Source: CAWBRT01 sp963819175 (GTDB taxonomy: Bacteria > Acidobacteriota > Terriglobia > Terriglobales > Acidobacteriaceae). From it: a stretch of 64,000 nt of DNA. The stretch lies in assembly GCA_963819175.1 (NCBI GenBank), contig CAWFVJ010000007.1:62001-126000 (forward strand), read 5' to 3'. This document shows, one piece after another, positions 52,056-60,956 of this stretch. Within the stretch, counting starts at the first letter, position 1. Each line of letters begins with the position of its first letter. Under the pieces are notes generated by a model. It was not told the origin of the DNA and searched no databases. It saw nothing but the letters and a program-made list of their open reading frames with translations. The translations under genes were made by a program, and so were the position numbers.

Positions 52056-52826
52056 ATGGAACAGTACACGATCATTCCAATTAAGGTAGGTGAGTTTCAG
52101 GCGATCGAAAAGTCGAACCTCACGTACCAGATCGACTGCGGCCGCAAACTGGTCGCGCCGATCATTATGTATCTGGTGAAGGGCAGGGACAAAGTGGTAC
52201 TTGTCGATTCCGGCGGCTCCGATGAAGCTTGGGCTGCCAAGTACCATCACGGCCTGAAAAGAGGGCCGGAGATGGAGCCGAGCGTCGCGCTGAAAAAGCT
52301 GGGGGTGAATATAGAAGACATCGAGTTCGTCGTAAACACCCATCTCCACTGGGATCATTCTTTCAACAACGCGCTCTTCACCAAAGCACAAATCTTCGTT
52401 CAGAAACGCGAGATGGAGTACGCCATCAGCCCTTTGCCGGCGCACTGGGTCTACTACGAGTCTCACCAGCTCGGCATGCGCCCACAGTGGCTGAATAGCA
52501 TCGAGCGGATGGTGGCGGTCGAAGGAGACAGGAACCTATTGCCCGGCATAGACCTCGTGACCATTCCCGGGCATACACCGGGCATGCAGGGAGTGCTGGT
52601 AAATACAATTGATGGCCGCTACCTGATTGCCAGTGACTGCCTGGGCTTGTTTGAGAATTGGACAGGAAACGGTATCCACAAACATATTCCTTCCGGGATT
52701 CACTACAACCTGGCCGATTACTACAAGACATTCGAGAAGATGGAATCAATATGCGATCACGTTTTGCCGGGACATGAACCGCTTGTTTTCGAACATAAGG
52801 AGTACCCGTACGCCGCGCCGGTCTAG
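52056..52826 (+). CDS. Metallo-beta-lactamase-fold hydrolase (lactonase-like)
   Basis: 256 aa from MEQYTIIPIKVGEFQAIEKS (AAGGAGG upstream). Dinuclear metal motif NTHLHWDHSFNN, then PGHTPGMQGVLV, ASDCLGLFENW and the last His in LPGHEPLVF. Resembles the N-acyl-homoserine lactonase/quorum-quenching branch, but that branch also holds other ester and lactone hydrolases. Within a catabolic cluster a lactone or ester intermediate is likelier than signalling. Confidence 0.85.
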   Translation: MEQYTIIPIKVGEFQAIEKSNLTYQIDCGRKLVAPIIMYLVKGRDKVVLVDSGGSDEAWAAKYHHGLKRGPEMEPSVALKKLGVNIEDIEFVVNTHLHWDHSFNNALFTKAQIFVQKREMEYAISPLPAHWVYYESHQLGMRPQWLNSIERMVAVEGDRNLLPGIDLVTIPGHTPGMQGVLVNTIDGRYLIASDCLGLFENWTGNGIHKHIPSGIHYNLADYYKTFEKMESICDHVLPGHEPLVFEHKEYPYAAPV

Positions 52827-52987
52827 CCGCCTCTTTAAAGGTTGTCAGGAATGGATGCGCCGGTCATCACTTAGTCGCTGGTGACCGTCTTGGGCTGTTC
52901 GGAAACTGGACTGAAACTGGGATTTATAGGATGTCGGGGCGTGATTCGTCGTTATCGAAACGCACACGGCAAATGGAGGAACTATAG

Positions 52988-54325
52988 ATGAGTACTAAGG
53001 CATTAGCCGCGAACATAGTCGACAGCCAACTTGACACACTGCCCGCCGAAACTATCCACGAAGCGAAGAAATGTTTCTTGAACTTCCTGGCTAACGCCGT
53101 TGGAGCGCACCGCCACCCTTCCATGGCCATGATGCTGAATGTGGCCAAGGAGATGGCGAGTACTCCGCAAGCGACTGTTCTCGGCACTGACATCCGAACG
53201 GACATTCAATTCGCGGCGATACTAAATGGTATGTCCTCGAGCATGTTCGACTTCGATGACACCTTTCTCGACACGATTCTGCACCCGAGCGCTCCGGTTT
53301 TCCCCGCGCTAGTAGCCTGGGGCGAGCACAAGCCCCTTTCCGGACGGCTGTTTCTGCAGGCGTTTGTGATAGGAGTTGAAATCGAAGAACGCGTGGCGCA
53401 ATTTCTAGGCCGCAAGGGCCATTACGAGAAGGGCTGGCATGTTACTGGCACCGCGGGGACTTTTGGCGCAACCGCGGCAATGGGCAGGGTGCTCGGCCTT
53501 TCGAAAGATCAGATGCTGTACGCAATCGGTATTGCCAGTACACAAACGGCCGGTGTTCGGACAATGTTCGGGACTTATGCGAAGCCCATTCATGCAGGCA
53601 AGTCCGCTGCTAATGGAATGATTTCGGCGATGCTCGCGAAAGAGGGTATGACCAGCTCCCTCGAACCTCTGGAAGCGTCAAAAGGGTACGGCTTCCTGGC
53701 TTCGGACTCTTGCGACGTGAGCAAATTGTCGGCCCCGTGGGGCAAAGAATGGTTGATTATGAAAAATACCTATAAGCCCTACGCGTGCGGCATCGTGGCT
53801 CATCCTGCCATTGATGCTGCGGTGAGGTTGCGGTGCCGTGGCGTGAACGCTTCCGATATAAAGTCCGTGTCCCTTGAAGTGCATCCACTGGCCCTGGAAC
53901 TGACTGGCAAGCCCGAACCTAAAGACACCCTGGAAGCTATCTTCAGCGTGTATCACGGTGTTGCAGTCGGAATTCTGGAAGGTAAAGCGGGGAACTGGCA
54001 ATACACGACCGAAATGGTCTGCGACGCCGATGTCGTCGCTATGCGCCGGAAGGTCAAGGCGACTGCTACATCTCGCATGGGTGTAGATCAGGCGTTACTA
54101 AAGGCGGAGCTGAACAATGGCGAAGTAGTCGAAATCTTTGTAGAGACCGTGTGTGGAAGCTTACAAAATCCGCTGTCGGACAAGGACCTGGAAGAGAAGT
54201 TCAAGGACATGACCTCCCCATATTTGACTCAGATTAAGCAAGATAAGATTTGCAGTTTGGTATGGCGATTGGATCAGGAGTCCTCGGTGCGGGAAATCGT
54301 AGATCTTTGTAGGTCCGACAAGTAA
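52988..54325 (+). CDS. MmgE/PrpD-family protein
   Basis: 445 aa. Family blocks ETIHEAKKCFLNFLANAVGA, SSMFDFDDTFLDTILHPSAP, ALVAWGEHKPLSGRLFLQAF, GWHVTGTAGTFGATAAMGRV, YKPYACGIVAHPAIDAAVRL and FSVYHGVAVGILEG. The family has 2-methylcitrate dehydratase, cis-aconitate decarboxylase and iminodisuccinate epimerase members; which one is unreadable here. ATG 52988 with TGGAGGA upstream. Followed by a dicarboxylate carrier, suggesting a di- or tricarboxylate-like substrate. Confidence 0.88.
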   Translation: MSTKALAANIVDSQLDTLPAETIHEAKKCFLNFLANAVGAHRHPSMAMMLNVAKEMASTPQATVLGTDIRTDIQFAAILNGMSSSMFDFDDTFLDTILHPSAPVFPALVAWGEHKPLSGRLFLQAFVIGVEIEERVAQFLGRKGHYEKGWHVTGTAGTFGATAAMGRVLGLSKDQMLYAIGIASTQTAGVRTMFGTYAKPIHAGKSAANGMISAMLAKEGMTSSLEPLEASKGYGFLASDSCDVSKLSAPWGKEWLIMKNTYKPYACGIVAHPAIDAAVRLRCRGVNASDIKSVSLEVHPLALELTGKPEPKDTLEAIFSVYHGVAVGILEGKAGNWQYTTEMVCDADVVAMRRKVKATATSRMGVDQALLKAELNNGEVVEIFVETVCGSLQNPLSDKDLEEKFKDMTSPYLTQIKQDKICSLVWRLDQESSVREIVDLCRSDK

Positions 54326-54437
54326 CCGGTGAGTCTCAGCGAATAGCAGCCCGCCGTGAAGGTGCATCGCTACGAAAGGGGTATTACATGAGTCAGATCA
54401 CCGTCCCCAGGCGGTTGCTCCGAATAGCCCCGGAGCA

Positions 54438-55910
54438 ATGGCGTCCCAGGCTTCAGAATCCCCACAAGGTACGGCGGGTGGGCAACCTGTGACTTCGAGT
54501 CGACCAGACAAAGCCAAGGTGCTGAAATGTGTCTTCTTGGTTGCGTTAGTCGGCGCATTTTTCTTGATCAGCCCGCCGCGCGGGTTGTCACCTCAGGCTT
54601 GGCGACTGGCCGGCCTGTTTGTGACCTCGATCGTGGGCGTGATGATCCAGGTGATGGCGGAACCGGCACTGCTGTTGATTGCAATCGCCATTTCTGCGTT
54701 CGTAGTTCCACTTCGTGACACGCTCGTTGGGTTTGGGGATAGCTCAGTGTGGCTTGTCATGATTGCGTTCATGCTGAGCATAGGCTTCAAGAAATCCGGA
54801 TTGGCGCGTCGCGTCGGCACAATGCTGGTTACAACATTCGGCAAGACGTCGCTCAGGGTAGCGTATTGCCTGAGCTTTATGGACACCATCCTTGCCACCA
54901 CTGTACCTTCGGTGCCTGGACGAACCGGAGGGCTGGTGTTTCCATTGGCAGAAGGGGTTATCCAGGCAGTGGACCCGGAGCCGAATAAGAACCCACGCCG
55001 CATTGCCGGATATCTGATCCTCGTTATGTATATGGTCGCGATGACGACAGGCAGTTTATTTATCACTGGCATCGCGGCTAATGCGTATAGCGCCAAACTG
55101 GCAAGCCAAATGCTTGGTATAGAGATCAACTGGAGTGTGTGGGCGATTGCAGCTCTTCCGGGTTACTTGGGGCTACTCTTTATTCCATGGTTTATTCTGA
55201 AGGTATTTCCACCGGAAATAAAGTCGATGGAATCGATAAGGGAGTCATTTGGGATAAAGCTTAGGGAGATGGGGCCGGTAACTCGGCGGGAATGGGCTGC
55301 TCTGTTGGTCTTCGCCGTTGTACTGGTGTTGTGGGCTACGGGAAGCCGTACCCACATCGACGCCACTGCGGTTGGTTTTGTCGGCTTGGCGTTGATGCTG
55401 ATATTTCACGTAGTCGAATGGAAGGACGTGGCAGAGGGCAAGGAAATATGGAGCACCATGATATGGTTTGGTATTATCATTGGATTTTCCTCGGCTCTGG
55501 CTAAAGTGAAGTTCTTTGCCTGGTTTGCCGCGATGCTGAAGACATGGCTTCCCAGTCAGGGTCTTTCTGCCTTCACGGTGTTGGTCATTATTGCCGTGCT
55601 GGTCAACCTAACGCATTATTTCTTTGCTTCGACGATGGGCTATATCGCGGCGTTCGCCCCGGTGTTTTATTCGTTTGTCTTAACTACCAATGCGCCAAGA
55701 TATCCGGCAGCGTTTTTGGTCATGTTCCTGATGATTACTTCGTCGTCTCTAACGCACTATGGCAACATCGTAGGCCCGGTGCTGTTTGCTCGAGAGTATG
55801 TATCGAAGAAAACATGGTGGGTTATCGGGTTGATGCTGGCTACGTTCCATACTGTCGTTTATCTGACCGTCGGCCTGGCGTTTTGGAGATGGATTGGTTA
55901 TTGGAACTGA
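54438..55910 (+). CDS. DASS/SLC13-family anion transporter
   Basis: 490 aa, about 12-13 membrane helices. Family-type segments: DTILATTVPSVPGRTGGLVF (the first substrate-coordinating turn, normally SNT/TxPS), YMVAMTTGSLFITGIAANAY, LTHYFFASTMGYIAAFAPVF and SSSLTHYGNIVGPVLFA. Carries di-/tricarboxylates, sulfate or similar anions with Na+ or by exchange. Between MmgE/PrpD and a binding protein, so probably imports the cluster's substrate. Confidence 0.88.
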   Translation: MASQASESPQGTAGGQPVTSSRPDKAKVLKCVFLVALVGAFFLISPPRGLSPQAWRLAGLFVTSIVGVMIQVMAEPALLLIAIAISAFVVPLRDTLVGFGDSSVWLVMIAFMLSIGFKKSGLARRVGTMLVTTFGKTSLRVAYCLSFMDTILATTVPSVPGRTGGLVFPLAEGVIQAVDPEPNKNPRRIAGYLILVMYMVAMTTGSLFITGIAANAYSAKLASQMLGIEINWSVWAIAALPGYLGLLFIPWFILKVFPPEIKSMESIRESFGIKLREMGPVTRREWAALLVFAVVLVLWATGSRTHIDATAVGFVGLALMLIFHVVEWKDVAEGKEIWSTMIWFGIIIGFSSALAKVKFFAWFAAMLKTWLPSQGLSAFTVLVIIAVLVNLTHYFFASTMGYIAAFAPVFYSFVLTTNAPRYPAAFLVMFLMITSSSLTHYGNIVGPVLFAREYVSKKTWWVIGLMLATFHTVVYLTVGLAFWRWIGYWN

Positions 55911-56008
55911 AAGTACTGGGATGAAGCTTTGCGGCCCTGTAGCGCCTGCCGGTCGGTATTGAGCGGTTCTGTTTGCAGGCTTATCGGCAATTGAAAAGGA
56001 GATCCCTA

Positions 56009-56791
56009 ATGAAAGCCAGATTGACCGCTTTGAAGGCGGCATTTGTTCTCGTGGGTATTCTATTGTTTACAGCCAATGCCGGCGCGGCCGAGGTTAAGGT
56101 TATGTACTCGGGCGGATTTTCCGCAGCGCTTCACGAACTTGGTCCAGAGTTTGAGCGGACGACCGGAAACAAAGTGGCGCTCATTTCCGGACCTTCGATG
56201 GGAACTACACCGGAAGCGATTCCGAACCGCATTCAGCGCGGTGAGCCGGTGGATGTCGTGATCATGGTCGGCTATGCGCTGGATAACCTGATCAAACAGG
56301 GAAAGGTCATCTCCGACAGTCGTGTCGACTTGGCGCAATCCGGCATTGGCTTGGCAGTTCGCGCAGGCACACCCAAGCCGGATATCAGTTCCGCGGATGC
56401 CTTAAAGCGCACGCTTCTTCAAGCAAAATCAATTGCGTATTCCGATAGCGCAAGCGGCGTCTATATCTCAAAGGAACTGTTTCCGCGGCTAGGAATCGCC
56501 GACCAGGTAAAGGGCAAGAGCAGGATGATTCCGGCCGAACCGGTTGGCAAGGTCGTTGCGCGCGGCGAAGCCCAGATCGGCTTCCAGCAGATCAGCGAGC
56601 TTCGTCCTGTACCGGGCATAGAACTGGTCGGACCGCTGCCACCCGGACTTCAGAAGATGACCATGTTTTCCGCTGGGGTCGCAACCGGCACCAAGCAAGC
56701 AGATGTGGCACGAGCGTTCATCAGATTCCTTGCGTCGCCGGCCGCCGCCCCAGTCATCACGAAGACCGGCATGGAGCCCATGACCAAGTGA
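56009..56791 (+). CDS. ModA-like extracellular solute-binding protein
   Basis: 260 aa from MKARLTALKAAFVLVGILLF (AAAAGGAGA upstream). Sec signal peptide ending at NAGAAEV, then SBP_bac_11-type fold: MYSGGFSAALHELGPEFERT, IQRGEPVDVVIMVGYALD, SIAYSDSASGVYISKELF, GEAQIGFQQISEL. No ABC partners are present, so it is an orphan binding protein. Such ModA-like orphans occur in aromatic/organic-acid catabolic clusters. Confidence 0.85.
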   Translation: MKARLTALKAAFVLVGILLFTANAGAAEVKVMYSGGFSAALHELGPEFERTTGNKVALISGPSMGTTPEAIPNRIQRGEPVDVVIMVGYALDNLIKQGKVISDSRVDLAQSGIGLAVRAGTPKPDISSADALKRTLLQAKSIAYSDSASGVYISKELFPRLGIADQVKGKSRMIPAEPVGKVVARGEAQIGFQQISELRPVPGIELVGPLPPGLQKMTMFSAGVATGTKQADVARAFIRFLASPAAAPVITKTGMEPMTK

Positions 56792-56831
56792 TGGGCGGCC
56801 CCGCCGCGATGGAAGAAAAGAATCAAAAAGC

Positions 56832-56874
56832 AAAGGGAACCAATGCGAGCAACTTGCGCGCACTGGCTCCCTTT
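56832..56874. terminator. Bidirectional terminator between convergent genes
   Basis: AAAGGGAACCA (56832-56842) pairs with TGGCTCCCTTT (56864-56874) with one mismatch, followed by ATTTTG on the forward strand and preceded by A-rich sequence for the reverse strand. Placed between the binding-protein stop (56791) and the dehydrogenase stop (56915). Confidence 0.75.
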
Positions 56875-56914
56875 ATTTTGCGGTCAGCCTATTGAAACGT
56901 CAGTCCTACACTCA

Positions 56915-58520
56915 TCAGCGGTTCATGGTCCCGTCCCAGGTGCTGACCTTCGCAGGAATCTCCTTGCCGGTGAACCAGGTAGTGGTCACATTCTTGGTTT
57001 CGGTATAGAAAATGAAACCGTCGCGCCCCATGCAGTGCAGGTCGCCGAAGAACGACTGCTTGTGTCCGGTAAACCCGAAGACGCCGAGCGGGACGGGAAT
57101 GCCGACGTTGACGCCGACCATGCCGCCGTCCGAGCGTCTTGCAAACTCGCGCGCGAAGTGCCCGTTTTCGGTGTAGATCACCGAGCCGTTGGCGAAACGG
57201 CTGTTGTTCATGATCTCCAGCCCTTGTTCGAAAGTGTCCACACGCTTGATGCAGAGCACCGGACCGAATATCTCCTCGCGGCCGCAGGACATCTCTTCGG
57301 TGACGTGGTCGAAGATGGTTGGCCCGACGAAGTAGCCCTTTTCGCATCCCTGCGGCACCTTCGGCTTGCGCCCATCAAGGATGAGTTTGGCGCCTTCCTT
57401 GATCGCGGTTTCAATCCAGTTGAGGACGAAGTCTTTGTGTCCCTGGTTCACCACCGGACCCATGCCAGTGTTCTTGTCGTAAGCGGGACCGAGGTTGACC
57501 TGTTTTGCCAGTCGCACCAGGGCTTCCACCAACTTGTCCGCGATGGCGTTCTCTGCCACCACCACCGGCAATGCCATGCAACGTTCGCCGGCGCATCCGG
57601 AGAAAGAGTTGAGGATGCCCTGCGCGGTGCGCTCGATGACGGCGTCGCTCATCACCAGCGCGTGGTTCTTGGCCTCGGTCAGCGCCTGCACCCGTTTGCC
57701 GCTGGCAGCCGCCGTGGCATACACGTGCAAGCCCACGCTGGTGGAGCCGACGAAGGTAACGCCCCGGATGTCCGGATGCTTCAGGAATATCTCAGCCTCG
57801 TTCCGGCTCGTGGTGACGATGTTAAGGACGCCCGCCAGGCAGACCTGCCTGCTTCCAGAGCTCGGTGATGCGCATGGCCGATTGCGGCGCGAAGCTGGCT
57901 GCCTTCAGCACCATGCAGTTTCCGGTGACGATGCAAATCGGAACCATCCAGCCCTGAGGAATCATGGCCGGAAAGTTCCAGGGCGCGATGCCGGCGAAAA
58001 CCCCTAGAGGTTCGCGGAACTGGACGGTGTCATAACCGGGAGAGACGTTCATCAGCGACTCGCCCTTCATCATCTGTGGCGCGCCACAGGCAAACTCGAC
58101 CACCTCGATCACCTTGAGAACGTCACCCATGGCTTCGTCCCACTTCTTGCCATTCTCCTGGGCCAACAGGTACGTCAGTTCATCGAGATGCTCGTCCAAC
58201 AACTGCTTCATCTTGAAGAGCACCTGGGTGCGCTTCGCCACCGGAGTGTCGCGCCATTCAGGAAAGGTCTTGGCGGCGGCCTTGATGGCTTCTTCGACCT
58301 CCTCCGCCGTACACTGCGGCGCATAGGCGATCACCGCCCCGGTGGATGGGTCGTAGCAAGGCATGTACTTGCTGGTCTTGGAGTCTTTCCAAACGCCTCC
58401 GACTCCGTATTTCAGCTTCTTCGGGCAAACGCCGCTGATCGGATCGGGTGTTGCATCGTTCGGGACGTAATAATAGCGATCACCGCTTACTGTTACGGGT
58501 GCTACGCTCGTAGTAGTCAT
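56915..58520 (-). CDS. CoA-acylating (methylmalonate-)semialdehyde dehydrogenase (one frameshift)
   Basis: Aldehyde dehydrogenase family of the MmsA type, about 534 aa when whole. First frame: MTTTSVAPVTVSGDRYYYVP, PQCTAEEVEEAIKAAAKTFP, APWNFPAMIPQGWMVPI, ending GLPGG. Second frame: GVLNIVTT, VTFVGSTSVGLHVYATAAAS, the Cys motif SGCAGERCMALPVV, EEIFGPVLCIKRVD and FGDLHCMGRDGFIFYTETK. An extra C in the run 57831-57833 breaks the frame between them. Methylmalonate semialdehyde or another acyl-CoA-forming aldehyde is the likely substrate. Conserved on both sides, so an indel error is favoured. Confidence 0.88.
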
Positions 58521-58719
58521 AAAGGTCCTTCCGCAATAATTCGTAATGACAGTCTGATATTCTTTACCGGCGCCAGTGTCTCTGGCGTGATCAGCTTGAG
58601 TCGAGAATCATGTGTATCCCGTCTGTTCGCTGGGCGAAAGGCACACCTCCCCCAAAACCTATAAGTTAGGTTGGAACGAACCGCTGAACCATAGTACCGC
58701 CGACAGCATACAACCGGAC

Positions 58720-58845
58720 GATAATTTACGGAAAGCGCCATCAGCACTGCCCCACCCCATTCGCCACCGAGGCCGATGCCCTGGCACAATCGCATCAAGG
58801 TCAGCAGGACTGCGGCCCATATCCCGCCGCTTCCTTCATCTTTAT
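58720..58845 (-). pseudogene. MFS transporter remnant
   Basis: Reverse strand reads IWAAVLLTLMRLCQGIGLGG then EWGGAVLMAL, the diagnostic segment of metabolite:H+ symporters, with nothing of the remaining ~400 residues. A leftover of a deleted carrier gene in the 390-bp gap between the two dehydrogenase genes (58521-58907). Confidence 0.7.
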
Positions 58846-58907
58846 TTGGCCGTCTTCCCGAAACCAGATGGTAGTTGCGGACACCACAAATTGACCTTGG
58901 GTTCAGA

Positions 58908-60107
58908 TCAGGCCCCGGCCTGCTTGTATAACTGCCGAGTTGCTTCCCCGGCCCAAGCCTGCTTGTATAACTGCACCTGTTGTTCCGCGGTGGCGGCACG
59001 CGGGTTATTGCCCGGTGAGCCAGAGGCTATCGACTGTTCCGCCATGGTTGGCAGCAGTTGCGTCCAGCGGTCAGGGTTAATGCCGTAAGACTTCGGAGTG
59101 GGAACCTGTAGATCCTGATTGAACGCAATAAATTCATTGACGAGTTTCTTCACTGCGGACTCGTTGCTCTCACCATCGATGGCGAGACCCATGGCACGCG
59201 CGGCGCCGGCATAGAGCTCGGGCGCGGCCGGAGCGGTGAACTCAATCACCGCCGGCATCAGCATGGCGATGGACAGCCCATGTGCCACATGGAAGAAAGC
59301 GCCGATGGGGCGGGCCATCCCATGAATTAGGGCGACTGAGCTGTTGGAAAATGCGATGCCTGCCAACGACGCGCCCAGCATCACGGCTTCGCGCGCATAG
59401 CGATCCGACGGGTCGGCATAGGCGCGCCGCAAATTGGGCGCAATCGCGCGCATCGCTTGAGTTGCGATGTTCTGCGAAAACGGATGAGTCTTCTTCGAAA
59501 CATAGCCTTCCAGGGCGTGGCACAGCGCATCCAGGCCCGTGGCTGCCGTGAGATCTTTGGGCATGCTGAAGCTCTGCTCATAGTCGACGAGCGAAGCCGT
59601 AGGCAGAAAGCCCAACCCAATGCACAGCATCTTTTCGTTTGTCTTTTCGTCGCTGATGATCGTGAAGCGGGTCGTCTCGGAACCCGTGCCGGCGGTCGTC
59701 GGAATGGCGATGATCGGCAGTCCCGGCGAGTCTTGGATGTGCGGCACCTTGTAACTGCTCATGGCACCGCCATGGACGGCGAGCACGGCCACCGCCTTGG
59801 CAGTATCCATGGAACTGCCGCCGCCGAACCCAACGACGCAATCGTAATTGCCCGCACGCAGGAAGGCCAGGCACGCTTCGACCGAAGCGACGGTGGGATC
59901 AAGAACAACATCGGAGAACAACGTTGCGCGGACTTTGGGACTGTCGAGGCTGCCCATCAGCTTCTCGATCTTGCCCAGTTCGACCAAGTGCTTATCGGTA
60001 ACGATGAGAGGCCGTGAAAGGCCCAGTTGCGAGAGAATGTTTCCTAATTCAGAGGATGCGCCGGCCCCAATTCGCATAAGGCGCGGCAAAGCGATTGTTG
60101 CAATCAT
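58908..60107 (-). CDS. Iron-containing alcohol dehydrogenase (second copy, divergent type)
   Basis: 399 aa. NAD motif GFGGGSSMDTAKA, TTAGTGSETT, iron ligands in GLDALCHALEGYVSKKTHPF and LIHGMARPIGAFFHVAHG. Not close to the copy at 24606. The C-terminus repeats itself (QLYKQAWAGEATRQLYKQAG), the trace of a ~40-bp tandem duplication at 58916-58980 next to the MFS remnant, which probably extended the protein. Pairs with the semialdehyde dehydrogenase in the same direction: alcohol -> aldehyde -> acyl-CoA. Confidence 0.88.
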   Translation of the reverse strand: MIATIALPRLMRIGAGASSELGNILSQLGLSRPLIVTDKHLVELGKIEKLMGSLDSPKVRATLFSDVVLDPTVASVEACLAFLRAGNYDCVVGFGGGSSMDTAKAVAVLAVHGGAMSSYKVPHIQDSPGLPIIAIPTTAGTGSETTRFTIISDEKTNEKMLCIGLGFLPTASLVDYEQSFSMPKDLTAATGLDALCHALEGYVSKKTHPFSQNIATQAMRAIAPNLRRAYADPSDRYAREAVMLGASLAGIAFSNSSVALIHGMARPIGAFFHVAHGLSIAMLMPAVIEFTAPAAPELYAGAARAMGLAIDGESNESAVKKLVNEFIAFNQDLQVPTPKSYGINPDRWTQLLPTMAEQSIASGSPGNNPRAATAEQQVQLYKQAWAGEATRQLYKQAGA

Positions 60108-60357
60108 GATTGCCTCCAGGAAGCCGCCGATCGGCCTGGCGTCTGCCGCTGTCCAGCCAAATCGGCACCTCGAATTTAAAGTGGGTCGTACTTTAGTCTT
60201 GCAATCGCCAAAAAGGAAGAAGTATTATCGCAACCATTTCGTGCGCAAAATTGGGCTCTCCGACAGTTCATTCACGAACAAGTTGCCAGTGCGCAATCGA
60301 TTTCCCTCGATGGCGCTTGAAGTTCGATGGTGGCTCCAGCTGCCCACGAGCATCCCT

Positions 60358-60639
60358 TCAACGATCGATATGGCCTAGGTCTTTCCCAGGCGCAATGTGG
60401 TCGCGAACCAACCGCTTCAATTCCTTGATCTCAGGAAAGCCGCCTTCATCTTTCCGTGACCAAAGCAGCGTATCCCCTGTGCGTATTTCGAAAATACCTC
60501 CCGTGCCCGGTATCAGAGTTACTCCACCGATCTCCTGCTCAAACGTGAGTAGTAGCTCCTGCGCCATCCAGGCAGCTCGCAGCAGCCACCGGCACTGGGT
60601 GCAGTATTCAATTTCGATTCGTGGCCGATCTGATGTCAT
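60358..60639 (-). CDS. SelT/SelW/SelH-family thioredoxin-like protein (Rdx type)
   Basis: 93 aa, MTSDRPRIEIEYCTQCRWLL: redox CxxC near the N-terminus in the selenoprotein-W position (Cys in place of Sec), followed by ELLLTFEQEIGGVTLIPGTG and FEIRTGDTLLWSRKDEGGFP, standard for the family. Small cytosolic redox protein; partner unknown. Confidence 0.88.
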   Translation of the reverse strand: MTSDRPRIEIEYCTQCRWLLRAAWMAQELLLTFEQEIGGVTLIPGTGGIFEIRTGDTLLWSRKDEGGFPEIKELKRLVRDHIAPGKDLGHIDR

Positions 60640-60956
60640 CTCGGTTCCATGATAAACGTTAAACGTAGCCTGTCGAATTGGTGCCCGTTTATGTTCGTCA
60701 TCGATGCACTAAACCGTATTGTCTCCATTGCATCGAATTCAGCTGAGTAGAAGCGCTAGCGATATCCCAGGCGGCGTGAGCCAATCAGCAGCCCTCGATG
60801 AACTCAGGCGGGAACTCTGCCAGGCGGGTCAGTCCAGAAACGGGTCTGCTATTCGGAGACCCGGGGATACAGCCGCATTCTTATCTGCATCTATAGATGA
60901 TCGGCACTTCTTTGGTCCCGCGGACGAGCGGCGGGCGGCCCACAGGAAACACCGTT
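60640..60956. other. Intergenic region upstream of glcD
   Basis: About 317 bp between the divergent SelW-like gene and glcD. No regulatory motif recognised. An in-frame upstream start at 60897 for glcD is not supported by a ribosome site. Confidence 0.35.
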
